A DNA stretch of 64,000 bases from Hofstenia miamia (Eukaryota > Xenacoelomorpha > Acoela), in assembly GCA_004352715.1 (NCBI GenBank), contig SCFE01000032.1, forward strand, positions 1,010,381-1,074,380, written 5' to 3'. Positions within the stretch are counted from its first letter, which is position 1. Each line of letters opens with the position of its first letter. Position numbers and translations under genes: made by a program. A model generated the notes under the pieces. That model searched no databases. It worked only from the letters and a program-made list of their open reading frames with translations, and was not told the DNA's origin. Below, one piece after another: positions 11,564 through 23,671 of this stretch.

Positions 11564-12079
11564 TCTAAGAAAAATTTAGTCTGTATTCTTGTTGCATGTT
11601 ATATTTTTGGTTCCTTAAGTCTTCTTCCCAATATTTGGATGGGAAGATCAACCAACAACAATTCTTGCATATACAGCATTCCATCACCAACAATGACTAC
11701 ATATTTTTTCATTAATTTATTGGTGTTTTTATTTTTTGTTACAATTTGCATCGTCTACATGTATGGCAACATTATTTACAAAGTACTTTATAAGTCAAAC
11801 TACAACAAAAGCAAAGTCTCTTACCAACAAAAGCGAGCTACTACAATTTGCATTGTTTTGGTGGGTGAATTCATAATATGTTCTTATCCGAATATGCTGT
11901 ATTACTCTGGATATCTTGGGCAGGAGAATTTTGGAATCGACATCGGCTTGTCATTAGAATCTGTTCACTATTGGCTAAGTGTTCAATTAGTTAACACTTC
12001 TTCATTGTTAAATCCAATTCTTTACATGTTACAAAATAGAACTTTTCATATGGCTGTTAAGAGGTTTTTTACCGCATAA
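11564..12079 (+). pseudogene. Second copy of GPCR gene 1 exon 2 (5' incomplete)
   Basis: Translates to the same protein as exon 2 of GPCR gene 1 from TM4 to the C-terminus; the one base change (C10344 to T11866) is silent. The first 46 bases of the exon, the acceptor and any exon 1 are missing because the copy begins directly after the N at 11563. It should not be counted as another receptor gene. Most likely it is an allele or duplicated contig end. Confidence 0.8.
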
Positions 12080-12506
12080 AATTATTGTCAGGCTTCTAAT
12101 TTGACGGAATCTTTTGGTCCCATTGAGCTAGTAATTTTGTGTTCATCCCATCCTATTGCATCTCAGTGCCCCATATGCTAATTTGTTGCCCCATGGCATT
12201 CCCACGTACCTGATAGGAGAACCTTATTTTACTGTGAAAATATGTTTATAATCGTTTGTTGCTTGCATTATAGAAGTCAACATAGATTTTTATAGAACAG
12301 TTCCCTCAAAAATGAATGCACTGGAGCACAGATGCATAATTGTTTTCGTGTAGTAAAAATTCAAGTATAAGAAACATTGTTTTTCTTGTATTAAAGTGAA
12401 CTGGAGCTGCATCACCAGCAGAGTTTGTAATCTTTAACAAAACTGATTCTTTTTATATTGAATTGACTGGCAAATTTATCTAGCAATAGTTAAAATGACT
12501 GTAGAT

Positions 12507-13197
12507 CAGAGGTAGAATCACCTTCGGATCGGATCGGGTTGGGATTAAGTTCGGGTTGAGTTCGGGTGGGAAATATTTTTTTAAATTTAATATTATTATT
12601 ATTGTAATGTGTACTATTTCGAGGACATTTTAATTTGGTGCTAGATTCTTTACAGAACAATTAAGTTGTATTATTAAGAACTAACTCGCATCCAGAGTGT
12701 TTATAATGGTAAGAAGATAATTGCTAAATCCAAAAGCAAACTAATTATTAGCATGAATGACTTGAACGAAGAATAAAATTTAGGATTGATAAAATATTTT
12801 TTTCGTGCATCTGCTAGTATTTCAGTTTGTCATGAATGAATTATCTTCTGAAATAAAAAGATTTCCATTTCGATCTGTTTTTAAAGAGGCTCCTTGTTGA
12901 TCGGAGTGAGACTTCTCTTCTTGTGGGCTTACTGTAATTGAAAGACGCTCCTCACTGGCAGCTGACACCATGGAAGCCTTAGAAATACTAAATTATTTTT
13001 CAAAACATCAAAAAATTGAATTTTAGATACACATTTATTGAACTCTCATTTTTATCGACATATTACTTGAGGTGTTTTAAAATTCGGGATGAAATCGAGT
13101 AGAAATGTGGTTGAAATTTTTATTTCGGGTTCGGGTTGAGTAAATAGATTTGGTGTCGGGTCAGGTTAATCATCTCAACCCGATTCTACCTTTTCTG
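12507..13197. mobile_element. Ac-like hAT element, non-autonomous, with CGGGTT subterminal repeats
   Basis: The left end reads CAGAGGTAGAATC and the right end, in reverse complement, CAGAAAAGGTAGAATC. Both ends are followed inside by clusters of CGGGTT/CGGATC motifs (left) and CGGGTTCGGGTT (right), the kind of subterminal motif arrays known from Ac-family hAT elements. On the minus strand near 12935-12975 a short stretch reads MVSAASEERLSI, resembling the SxASERxFS core of the hAT C-terminal dimerisation domain. This supports a decayed hAT transposase. No clean 8-bp target duplication was found. Superfamily assignment is inference from motifs. Confidence 0.6.
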
Positions 13198-13854
13198 CAG
13201 ATAGCGCATTTACCTAAAATTGACATGCAACAACTGCTAAAATTTCCCAAGTTTATATATAATAACAAAAAAATGTAAAAACCTTTTCCAAACTTGTATG
13301 AAATTTGTCCCATCCATAAAATGTCCCATGTCCTATGAAATACCTAATAAGATAACTCCATGTAATTAAATATACATAATATTTCGTTTATTATATTTCA
13401 AAAGAATGTACTTTTCATAAAGTATGATCGATATAATTACGTCATTGCTGCAAAAGAAGAATATAATAAAGTATACAGCATTTAATATAGAACAATGCAG
13501 TTTTTAATGAAAATACCTACAACAATTGCTAATAAGTATGTTTTGAAATATATAATATAAATATATTTGTTCATTTTAATTTCAAACATTTTGAAAAATC
13601 CAAAATCAATACTTGTCAAAGACGGAAATGTGTACGAAATACTAATTAAGTACGTAGCAATTATGTAGTTAGGAATTGTTTTAAATTTTAGGCTTTACAC
13701 TTAGTTGACTTTGTATAATCAAAATATTATTTGTCCTTCTCAGAGAATATCCACATAAACAAATATTGTTTATGTTAACGCATTCTTATTCTGACAAAAT
13801 TTGAAGTAATTACTGTTTTTACTCCGGATTTCGACGCTATGCAATATGCACAGA

Positions 13855-14060
13855 AATGCAATCAGAGCTTTTCAATCAAATTCAAATTTTCAAACTTTCA
13901 AATCTAATTTCCAAATTTTTGCAAAAATTCCAAACTTTCAAATCAAATTTTGTAAAATTTAAAATTCAAATTTAGAACCAAACTTTGGAGGCTAAAAAGC
14001 AAACTTTGATATTTAAATTTTGGCAAAATTTACACACAAGTAATTTCGCTAATATTATTT
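13855..14060. repeat. AAATTTGAAAGTTTG-rich repeat patch
   Basis: This short region consists largely of permutations of CAAACTTTCAAAT on either strand. A start CAGAGCTTTTCAATC could be a hAT-type terminus, but the other end was not found. It also lies within the inverted arm, so it recurs at about 18940-19145. Confidence 0.4.
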
Positions 14061-14335
14061 TATGGTAAATTTTTAAATATATAATAAATTTAAATTTTCT
14101 ATTAACATTGAAAATTTTCAACAATATTAAATATCCCCAATATTGTTTTATGATAGTTTTTTAAATACATAATAAATTGAAAACTATTGTTAGTATTGAA
14201 AATGAAAAAATCTAATAATGTCTTTGTAAATTCATTTAAATTTAACTCTGGGAGTAATTCATTTAGCATGTTTGATAATTAAACTAACAGTGAACACATT
14301 TCGTAAACTTTGCAATGCCATGCGTATGTTGTTCN

Positions 14336-14706
14336 TTTTTCAAAATATTGTGCTCAAAGAATTTTTTACGTAGCTCTTCCTATTATTTAATAAATATTTC
14401 TTAAATAAGATTATAAGAAAGGCATACTGACTGCAAAAAATAAGAAAAATCTCCATAATCAAATTAACAAGCAGAACTATAAACTTCGGCTCGGCTCGGC
14501 TCATTAGAAGCTCGGCTCGTTGACAAATTTGCTCTATAAAATAATACAGAAATGAGGTTTTGGAATAAGGTTTAGGTTTAGGAAAATTAATTTGAGACTT
14601 GGGTTTAAGGTTTAGGTTTACAAAATAAGAAATAAGGTTTTGAATTAGGTTTAGGAAAAGTCATTTGCAACAATCACAATAAAAGATGACGGCATTAAAA
14701 AATTAC
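14336..14706. repeat. GGCTCGGCTCG-rich element, inverted relative to 17255-17627
   Basis: Near-identical in reverse complement to 17255-17627. It contains GGCTCGGCTCGGCTC and GGTTTAGGTTTAGG runs. Clustered GGCTCG motifs are common near ends of hAT elements, so a non-autonomous hAT is possible. A diverged relative lies at about 33745-33890. Both copies abut single-N joins (14335 and 17254). Confidence 0.6.
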
Positions 14707-14760
14707 GACATTAAAAAGCTATGACATTAAAAAAATTACGACATTAATAAGCGACAGTAG
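14686..14760. repeat. Minisatellite with unit about ACGACATTAAAAAATT
   Basis: Four to five imperfect units of 15-16 bases. Related arrays appear at 17869-18010 and 21970-22040, so the array belongs to a dispersed repeat. Confidence 0.7.
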
Positions 14761-15180
14761 TAAAGAATAGCAGGGTTGTGTATATACGGGTTTCTAATAA
14801 TAATCATTTTTCAATGACTTTTTACACTTTTCTATTGATTTTGATAAGAAAAAAAGCGTTTTTTAGAAATTCAGGATTTTCCAGCCAGGGGTAAAAAAAC
14901 TACGGCAATACGCATATAAATAATTATTCACTTATACCCCCTTTTAACTATGTACCAATATGTTTTTGAGCAATTTTTTGAATGAAATTCAGTGCTTCTA
15001 ATTTTAATTACACCCTATTTTCTTAAGCAAAACAATTAGAAATTTCGATTTATAAGAGGTGCAATGTGTTTCCAGATAGTGAAACGTGTGTGTAATGTGA
15101 TTGACAAAGCAACACTTGTGAAAATACATCTGTGCGTTATAATTCATTCGTTATAACTCGATTTTGTTTTGTTGTTTTAC
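14761..15180. repeat. Diverged inverted copy of 21728-21960, then unassigned DNA up to a gap
   Basis: Bases 14761-15000 match the reverse complement of 21728-21960 with clear divergence (more than the other inverted blocks), so this pair is older than an allelic copy. The rest up to the gap is unassigned. Confidence 0.6.
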
Positions 15181-16180
15181 NNNNNNNNNNNNNNNNNNNN
15201 NNNNNNNNNNNNNNNNNNNNNNNNNNNNNNNNNNNNNNNNNNNNNNNNNNNNNNNNNNNNNNNNNNNNNNNNNNNNNNNNNNNNNNNNNNNNNNNNNNNN
15301 NNNNNNNNNNNNNNNNNNNNNNNNNNNNNNNNNNNNNNNNNNNNNNNNNNNNNNNNNNNNNNNNNNNNNNNNNNNNNNNNNNNNNNNNNNNNNNNNNNNN
15401 NNNNNNNNNNNNNNNNNNNNNNNNNNNNNNNNNNNNNNNNNNNNNNNNNNNNNNNNNNNNNNNNNNNNNNNNNNNNNNNNNNNNNNNNNNNNNNNNNNNN
15501 NNNNNNNNNNNNNNNNNNNNNNNNNNNNNNNNNNNNNNNNNNNNNNNNNNNNNNNNNNNNNNNNNNNNNNNNNNNNNNNNNNNNNNNNNNNNNNNNNNNN
15601 NNNNNNNNNNNNNNNNNNNNNNNNNNNNNNNNNNNNNNNNNNNNNNNNNNNNNNNNNNNNNNNNNNNNNNNNNNNNNNNNNNNNNNNNNNNNNNNNNNNN
15701 NNNNNNNNNNNNNNNNNNNNNNNNNNNNNNNNNNNNNNNNNNNNNNNNNNNNNNNNNNNNNNNNNNNNNNNNNNNNNNNNNNNNNNNNNNNNNNNNNNNN
15801 NNNNNNNNNNNNNNNNNNNNNNNNNNNNNNNNNNNNNNNNNNNNNNNNNNNNNNNNNNNNNNNNNNNNNNNNNNNNNNNNNNNNNNNNNNNNNNNNNNNN
15901 NNNNNNNNNNNNNNNNNNNNNNNNNNNNNNNNNNNNNNNNNNNNNNNNNNNNNNNNNNNNNNNNNNNNNNNNNNNNNNNNNNNNNNNNNNNNNNNNNNNN
16001 NNNNNNNNNNNNNNNNNNNNNNNNNNNNNNNNNNNNNNNNNNNNNNNNNNNNNNNNNNNNNNNNNNNNNNNNNNNNNNNNNNNNNNNNNNNNNNNNNNNN
16101 NNNNNNNNNNNNNNNNNNNNNNNNNNNNNNNNNNNNNNNNNNNNNNNNNNNNNNNNNNNNNNNNNNNNNNNNNNNNNNNN
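15181..16180. other. Assembly gap of exactly 1000 N
   Basis: Fixed-size gap of unknown true length. The frames that seem to cross it are meaningless. Confidence 0.98.
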
Positions 16181-17253
16181 GTTATACTAATTGTAGTTCA
16201 TGGGGTGTTGCGGGTGTCCTTTTTATATAACGGTGAATTATAAGATTGCTTTAACCCTATATGGATCAAATGCGTTCCTCAGCGACATTAGAAAAACATT
16301 GATGTTATAAATATAATCAGAATGTTTTTTCACACGTGGTTATTAAATGAACGGGACACAACCGTGGCAACATAAGACGATATAGTAAGAACATGTAAAT
16401 AATATAAACGTGTGTGCGGGATGCCCGAAAACTGTCACTCTTTCCTGGAATTAGTTGTTTTTTGACAAAAATATTTTAATATTCATAATCCATTCCAGAG
16501 ATCGATTGCAGAACGATGGAATGTGTTGAACGAGTTTTTAATTGATATAAATATTTGGAAACAACTGTTTACTTTCAAATAATAATTAAGAAACTTTAGT
16601 GATGGAGAGTTTGCTTTACATCTAAATAAAATGCTTAGTGCTTGAGCTTGAATTTGGAAAAAGGGAGCTAAAATATATTTATTTTTATACTCTGATGAAC
16701 TATCATGCTTTTTGAAAAAGTTTAAAGTTCTTAAAGCCCAGTTGAAGTTTTCGATAAAAGTTGACGTCGCTTATACGTAGATTGTAATAATAAAAATGAA
16801 CAGTAGTTTAAATGGGATTAACAAAAAGTATTAATTAACTGCTTCCGATATTCAGATGAGAAGTTCCTTAAATGATAAAGATATCTTATTCCACTAACCA
16901 CTTTCCTAATTTTATTTTGCAAAATTAAATCAAAGTTAGGTCCTTATCTACTTCAACGCCTAAATCTTTAACGCAATTACTTTGTTTGATTATTTCGTTT
17001 TTGGTTTTAAGCTCAATAATTTGTGTTAAATTTTTAACAGAATTAGGGGAAAAATTATGAACCGCGATTTATCAACATTTATTTTGTGTTCGTTAAATTG
17101 AAATAATTCAATGTCAGACTGCAGATTCTTAGTTGTGTTAAAAGCATTTTCATCTGATGTTATTACAAATGTGTCATCAGAGTATTGTTAAATTTCAGAA
17201 TTATTAACTTCACTTATAATATCATGGACATAAAGAGCAAATATAATATGTCA
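16181..17253 (-). pseudogene. Degenerate LINE RT, inverted copy of 22600-23672
   Basis: Near-identical in reverse complement to 22600-23672. The minus strand, from 17253 down to about 16500, carries the LINE segment with the motif C equivalent (YSDDT, around 17180), a KFIIFxxN-type stretch and the downstream LINE region, with stops and frameshifts throughout. The rest to 16181 is the same non-coding flank as the other copy. It ends at a single N (17254) on one side and a 1000-N gap on the other. Confidence 0.75.
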
Positions 17254-17254
17254 N

Positions 17255-17627
17255 AATTTTTTAATGCCGTCATCTTTTATTGTGATTGTTGCAAATGACT
17301 TTTCCTAAACCTAATTCAAAACCTTATTTCTTATTTTGTAAACCTAAACCTTAAACCCAAGTCTCAAATTCATTTTCCTAAACCTAAACCTTATTCCAAA
17401 ACCTCATTTCTGTATTATTTTATAGAGCAAATTTGTCAACGAGCCGAGCTTCTAATGAGCCGAGCCGAGCCGAAGTTTATAGTTCTGCTTGTTAATTTGA
17501 TTATGGAGATTTTTCTTATTTTTTGCAGTCAGTATGCCTTTCTTATAATCTTATTTAAGAAATATTTATTAAATAATAGGAAGAGCTACGTAAAAAATTC
17601 TTTGAGCACAATATTTTGAAAAAAATA
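17255..17627. repeat. Inverted copy of the GGCTCG-rich element
   Basis: Reverse complement of 14336-14706 with few differences. Here it is continuous with a further GAGCCGAGCC cluster at 17660-17745 and with the minisatellite, so this side probably shows the truer local order. Confidence 0.75.
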
Positions 17628-17868
17628 CCGAGCTAAAACGAGTCTCATTCAAAGATTTTATGTGGCGAGCCGAGCCGAACTTACACAAAATATTAACGAG
17701 CCGAGCAGATCCGAGCTAGGAAATGTCGGCTCGTTGACAAGTCTGTTATAGACCTAAACCCTAACCCGAAATCCTATTTTTTCGTCATTTTATAGACAAG
17801 TTAAATATATTTAATAAATTAAATTTACGAAACTAAAAATTTACGAGATTAAAAAATTATTGCATTAA

Positions 17869-18010
17869 AAAACTACGACATTAAAAAATTACGACAGTAA
17901 AAAACTACGACATTAAAAAATTAAAACATTAGCTAATAAGCGACGACATTAAAAAATTTACGACAAAAAAATTACGAGATAAATGAATAATAAGTATTAA
18001 TTTGTAAGTA
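17869..18010. repeat. Minisatellite with unit about ACGACATTAAAAAATT
   Basis: Roughly eight imperfect units with variants of ACGACATTAAAAAATT. It is the longest of three related arrays in the window. Confidence 0.75.
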
Positions 18011-18162
18011 ACGACATTAAAACCTACCCCAATTAGAGTACTGCATCGATTTGTTGTTGTCCCAAATACCAAAACAAGAATAACTAAACTCCACCATTGC
18101 GTACAATGATTGAAAATTATATTCTTCTTAGTAATTAGAATGCTAGAAAACTCTTATATGCT

Positions 18163-18453
18163 TTATAAAATATGAAAAACTTTATGTATATTTACATCAA
18201 AAAATTTTTTTACAGCCGCATGAAAAGTTCTGTTTTGAATCATGTAAAGAATTGGATTTAACAATGAAGAAGTGTTAACTAATTGAGCACTTAGCCAATA
18301 GTGAACAGATTCTAATGACAAGCCGATGACAATTCCAAAATTCTCCTGCCCAAGACAACCAGAGTAATACAGAATATTGGGATAAGAACATATTACGAAT
18401 TTGCCCACTAAGACAATGCAAATTGTAGTAGCTCGCTTTTGTTGGTAAGAGAC
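18163..18453 (-). pseudogene. Third GPCR paralogue, 5'-truncated (TM6 to C-terminus)
   Basis: Minus-strand codons from 18453 match GPCR gene 1 from about residue 220: the QQKRATTIC start of TM6, CSYP, the ESVHYWLS segment, NPILY in TM7 and a C-terminal tail that is longer and different (ends with a stop at 18163). The frame is open throughout, with several amino-acid changes relative to gene 1, so this is a distinct paralogue and not an allele of exon 2. Homology stops abruptly at 18453/18454 in the middle of the third intracellular loop, at no splice site, and an in-frame stop lies just upstream. It cannot encode a seven-helix receptor as assembled. Confidence 0.85.
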
Positions 18454-18666
18454 CCCATAATGCAGATTTTAACTATATTTTAGTAGGATTATGGAGTATA
18501 AATATCAGAAAATAAATTTTATAAAACACTGTACGTTGTTTATATAGAAAGAAACCATGATTATTGTATTTATTGTATAGAGACATATAATCTATAGTAA
18601 ATGCAACTGTGACTTTAAGAAAGTTGAAGTTGCTTATATATTTATTGCAGAAAAATCAAAAAAAGA

Positions 18667-20727
18667 GAACAACATACGCATGGCATTGCAAAGTTTACGA
18701 AATGTGTTCACTGTTAGTTTAATTATCAAACATGCTAAATGAATTACTCCCAGAGTTAAATTTAAATGAATTTACAAAGACATTATTAGATTTTTTCATT
18801 TTCAATACTAACAATAGTTTTCAATTTATTATGTATTTAAAAAACTATCATAAAACAATATTGGGGATATTTAATATTGTTGAAAATTTTCAATGTTAAT
18901 AGAAAATTTAAATTTATTATATATTTAAAAATTTACCATAAAATAATATTAGCGAAATTACTTGTGTGTAAATTTTGCCAAAATTTAAATATCAAAGTTT
19001 GCTTTTTAGCCTCCAAAGTTTGGTTCTAAATTTGAATTTTAAATTTTACAAAATTTGATTTGAAAGTTTGGAATTTTTGCAAAAATTTGGAAATTAGATT
19101 TGAAAGTTTGAAAATTTGAATTTGATTGAAAAGCTCTGATTGCATTTCTGTGCATATTGCATAGCGTCGAAATCCGGAGTAAAAACAGTAATTACTTCAA
19201 ATTTTGTCAGAATAAGAATGCGTTAACATAAACAATATTTGTTTATGTGGATATTCTCTGAGAAGGACAAATAATATTTTGATTATACAAAGTCAACTAA
19301 GTGTAAAGCCTAAAATTTAAAACAATTCCTAACTACATAATTGCTACGTACTTAATTAGTATTTCGTACACATTTCCGTCTTTGACAAGTATTGATTTTG
19401 GATTTTTCAAAATGTTTGAAATTAAAATGAACAAATATATTTATATTATATATTTCAAAACATACTTATTAGCAATTGTTGTAGGTATTTTCATTAAAAA
19501 CTGCATTGTTCTATATTAAATGCTGTATACTTTATTATATTCTTCTTTTGCAGCAATGACGTAATTATATCGATCATACTTTATGAAAAGTACATTCTTT
19601 TGAAATATAATAAACGAAATATTATGTATATTTAATTACATGGAGTTATCTTATTAGGTATTTCATAGGACATGGGACATTTTATGGATGGGACAAATTT
19701 CATACAAGTTTGGAAAAGGTTTTTACATTTTTTTGTTATTATATATAAACTTGGGAAATTTTAGCAGTTGTTGCATGTCAATTTTAGGTAAATGCGCTAT
19801 CTGCAGAAAAGGTAGAATCGGGTTGAGATGATTAACCTGACCCGACACCAAATCTATTTACTCAACCCGAACCCGAAATAAAAATTTCAACCACATTTCT
19901 ACTCGATTTCATCCCAAATTTTAAAACACCTCAAGTAATATGTCGATAAAAATGAGTGTTCAATAAATGTGTATCTAAAATTCAATTTTTTGATGTTTTG
20001 AAAAATAATTTAGTATTTCTAAGGCTTCCATGGTGTCAGCTGCCAGTGAGGAGCGTCTTTCAATTACAGTAAGCCCACAAGAAGAGAAGTCTCACTCCGA
20101 TCAACAAGGAGCCTCTTTAAAAACAGATCGAAATGGAAATCTTTTTATTTCAGAAGATAATTCATTCATGACAAACTGAAATACTAGCAGATGCACGAAA
20201 AAAATATTTTATCAATCCTAAATTTTATTCTTCGTTCAAGTCATTCATGCTAATAATTAGTTTGCTTTTGGATTTAGCAATTATCTTCTTACCATTATAA
20301 ACACTCTGGATGCGAGTTAGTTCTTAATAATACAACTTAATTGTTCTGTAAAGAATCTAGCACCAAATTAAAATGTCCTCGAAATAGTACACATTACAAT
20401 AATAATAATATTAAATTTAAAAAAATATTTCCCACCCGAACTCAACCCGAACTTAATCCCAACCCGATCCGATCCGAAGGTGATTCTACCTCTGATCTAC
20501 AGTCATTTTAACTATTGCTAGATAAATTTGCCAGTCAATTCAATATAAAAAGAATCAGTTTTGTTAAAGATTACAAACTCTGCTGGTGATGCAGCTCCAG
20601 TTCACTTTAATACAAGAAAAACAATGTTTCTTATACTTGAATTTTTACTACACGAAAACAATTATGCATCTGTGCTCCAGTGCATTCATTTTTGAGGGAA
20701 CTGTTCTATAAAAATCTATGTTGACTT
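18667..20727. repeat. Right arm of the ~2.06-kb inverted repeat
   Basis: Reverse complement of 12275-14334. It includes the Ac-like hAT element (about 19804-20494 here) and ends at the 1000-N gap. Confidence 0.85.
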
Positions 20728-21727
20728 NNNNNNNNNNNNNNNNNNNNNNNNNNNNNNNNNNNNNNNNNNNNNNNNNNNNNNNNNNNNNNNNNNNNNNNNN
20801 NNNNNNNNNNNNNNNNNNNNNNNNNNNNNNNNNNNNNNNNNNNNNNNNNNNNNNNNNNNNNNNNNNNNNNNNNNNNNNNNNNNNNNNNNNNNNNNNNNNN
20901 NNNNNNNNNNNNNNNNNNNNNNNNNNNNNNNNNNNNNNNNNNNNNNNNNNNNNNNNNNNNNNNNNNNNNNNNNNNNNNNNNNNNNNNNNNNNNNNNNNNN
21001 NNNNNNNNNNNNNNNNNNNNNNNNNNNNNNNNNNNNNNNNNNNNNNNNNNNNNNNNNNNNNNNNNNNNNNNNNNNNNNNNNNNNNNNNNNNNNNNNNNNN
21101 NNNNNNNNNNNNNNNNNNNNNNNNNNNNNNNNNNNNNNNNNNNNNNNNNNNNNNNNNNNNNNNNNNNNNNNNNNNNNNNNNNNNNNNNNNNNNNNNNNNN
21201 NNNNNNNNNNNNNNNNNNNNNNNNNNNNNNNNNNNNNNNNNNNNNNNNNNNNNNNNNNNNNNNNNNNNNNNNNNNNNNNNNNNNNNNNNNNNNNNNNNNN
21301 NNNNNNNNNNNNNNNNNNNNNNNNNNNNNNNNNNNNNNNNNNNNNNNNNNNNNNNNNNNNNNNNNNNNNNNNNNNNNNNNNNNNNNNNNNNNNNNNNNNN
21401 NNNNNNNNNNNNNNNNNNNNNNNNNNNNNNNNNNNNNNNNNNNNNNNNNNNNNNNNNNNNNNNNNNNNNNNNNNNNNNNNNNNNNNNNNNNNNNNNNNNN
21501 NNNNNNNNNNNNNNNNNNNNNNNNNNNNNNNNNNNNNNNNNNNNNNNNNNNNNNNNNNNNNNNNNNNNNNNNNNNNNNNNNNNNNNNNNNNNNNNNNNNN
21601 NNNNNNNNNNNNNNNNNNNNNNNNNNNNNNNNNNNNNNNNNNNNNNNNNNNNNNNNNNNNNNNNNNNNNNNNNNNNNNNNNNNNNNNNNNNNNNNNNNNN
21701 NNNNNNNNNNNNNNNNNNNNNNNNNNN
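20728..21727. other. Assembly gap of exactly 1000 N
   Basis: Fixed-size gap of unknown true length. Confidence 0.98.
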
Positions 21728-22369
21728 TGCAAAAAAAATTACTCAAAAACCTATTGGTACATAGTTAAAATGGGGGTATAATTGAATAATTATTTATACG
21801 GGTATTGGCCGTAGTTTTTTTTTACCAATGGCTGCCAAATCCAGAATTTCTAAAAAACGCCTTTTTTTCATATCAAAATCAATAGAAAAGTGTAAAAAGT
21901 TATTGAAAACTGATTATTGTTAGAAACCTACATATATACTACCCTGCTATTCTTTACTACTAGCGACGGCATCAAAAAATTACGTCATTAAAAATACGAC
22001 ATAAAAAATTACGACAATAAAGAATACGACATTAAAATGCTACCCTTTTCACGCAATTGTATTTTGGACATGGGATATTAGCGTTGTTAAGAAATTGCGT
22101 ATTTTTATGCATTACTGGAGTTGGAATTTAAATCATAAACTCCTCACGTATTTGAACAACATAAACGAAATAAGATCCGCTGTTCTCATAGGACATTGAT
22201 TTGCATAAACGCCCTTTTGTGTCAAGAGCATCGTTTAGATGAAATGGACATTCTTGTTTCTTGCTATTTTCGTAAAATTACAATATTTTTCTCAAAAACA
22301 CACTTCTTAAAACTGAGTTGTACAATTTCAACTATAAATATAATTTTTCTTTATTTTTGAAATAGTTAT
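21728..22369. repeat. Diverged inverted copy of 14761-15000 with minisatellite, then unassigned DNA
   Basis: The first 230 bases mirror 14761-15000. Bases 21970-22040 hold another ACGACATTAAAAATT array. The remainder has no recognised content. Confidence 0.55.
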
Positions 22370-23350
22370 TACAAACTAAAAAATAAGTCCAGTTGTGTAG
22401 CCCTAATTGGTTTAAGCAAAGCATTCAATAGTATGAATTTTGAAATATTAAAGCGAAAATTGGTACATTGCGAATTTAATAACAATTCCATTCATTTAAT
22501 CATAAACCTCTCAAGAGACCGAAACAACGTGTAGTTTTGAATGGAAAAATATCTGAATATGTGACACCTGAAAAAAGGGTACCCCAGAGAACAGTTCTTT
22601 GACATATTATATTTGCTCTTTATGTCCATGATATTATAAGTGAAGTTAATAATTCTGAAATTTAACAATACTCTGATGACACATTTGTAATAACATCAGA
22701 TGAAAATGCTTTTAACACAACTAAGAATCTGCAGTCTGACATTGAATTATTTCAATTTAACGAACACAAAATAAATGTTGATAAATCGCGGTTCATAATT
22801 TTTCCCCTAATTCTGTTAAAAATTTAACACAAATTATTGAGCTTAAAACCAAAAACGAAATAATCAAACAAAGTAATTGCGTTAAAGATCTAGGCGTTGA
22901 AGTAGATAAGGACCTAACTTTGATTTAATTTTGCAAAATAAAATTAGGAAAGTGGTTAGTGGAATAAGATATCTTTATCATTTAAGGAACTTCTCATCTG
23001 AATATCGGAAGCAGTTAATTAATACTTTTTGTTAATCCCATTTAAACTACTGTTCATTTTTATTATTACAATCTACGTATAAGCGACGTCAACTTTTATC
23101 GAAAACTTCAACTGGGCTTTAAGAACTTTAAACTTTTTCAAAAAGCATGATAGTTCATCAGAGTATAAAAATAAATATATTTTAGCTCCCTTTTTCCAAA
23201 TTCAAGCTCAAGCTCTAAGCATTTTATTTAGATGTAAAGCAAACTCTCCATCACTAAAGTTTCTTAATTATTATTTGAAAGTAAACAGTTGTTTCCAAAT
23301 ATTTATATCAATTAAAAACTCGTTCAACACATTCCATCGTTCTGCAATCG
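22370..23350 (+). pseudogene. Degenerate LINE reverse transcriptase
   Basis: Plus-strand segments read as an RT motif A relative (LSKAFNSMNFEIL, about 22415), a corrupted motif B region, the motif C equivalent (YSDDT, near 22672), a KFIIF-like stretch and the C-terminal LINE region. They are spread over several frames with stops. It is the same family as 23672-24052 and its mirror at 16.2-17.25 kb. Confidence 0.75.
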
Positions 23351-23671
23351 ATCTCTGGAATGGATTATGAATATTAAAATATTTTTGTCAAAAAACAACT
23401 AATTCCAGGAAAGAGTGACAGTTTTCGGGCATCCCGCACACACGTTTATATTATTTACATGTTCTTACTATATCGTCTTATGTTGCCACGGTTGTGTCCC
23501 GTTCATTTAATAACCACGTGTGAAAAAACATTCTGATTATATTTATAACATCAATGTTTTTCTAATGTCGCTGAGGAACGCATTTGATCCATATAGGGTT
23601 AAAGCAATCTTATAATTCACCGTTATATAAAAAGGACACCCGCAACACCCCATGAACTACAATTAGTATAA

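Larger units (their letters stand above)
10042..13084. repeat. 1521-bp apparent tandem duplication joined by a single N
   Basis: Bases 10042-11562 recur at 11564-13084 (offset 1522), separated only by the N at 11563. I noticed a single difference: C at 10344 versus T at 11866. The copies start inside exon 2 and stop inside a transposon, at no biological boundary. End-to-end placement of two alleles or overlapping contigs explains this better than a real duplication. Confidence 0.9.
12275..14334. repeat. Left arm of a ~2.06-kb inverted repeat
   Basis: Near-identical in reverse complement to 18667-20727. This arm stops at the single N (14335); the other arm stops at a 1000-N gap (20728). It contains the Ac-like hAT element and the sequence downstream of GPCR gene 1. 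The coincidence of both arm ends with N runs points to a scaffold error or inverted allele. Confidence 0.85.

Noticed and set aside
14570-14660. GGTTTAGG and TTTAGG runs resembling telomeric repeats
   Set aside because: Not in regular tandem and embedded in a repeat that recurs inverted at 17.3 kb; more like part of a transposon.
15132-16243. Long open frames spanning N gaps (also around 20.7-21.8, 24.0-25.1, 26.0-27.1, 55.9-56.7 kb)
   Set aside because: They consist almost entirely of undetermined bases; the gaps are placeholders and carry no coding information.
17869-18010. Regularly spaced short repeats that might recall a CRISPR array
   Set aside because: Units of 15-16 bases follow each other with no unique spacers, and the genome is eukaryotic; it is a minisatellite.
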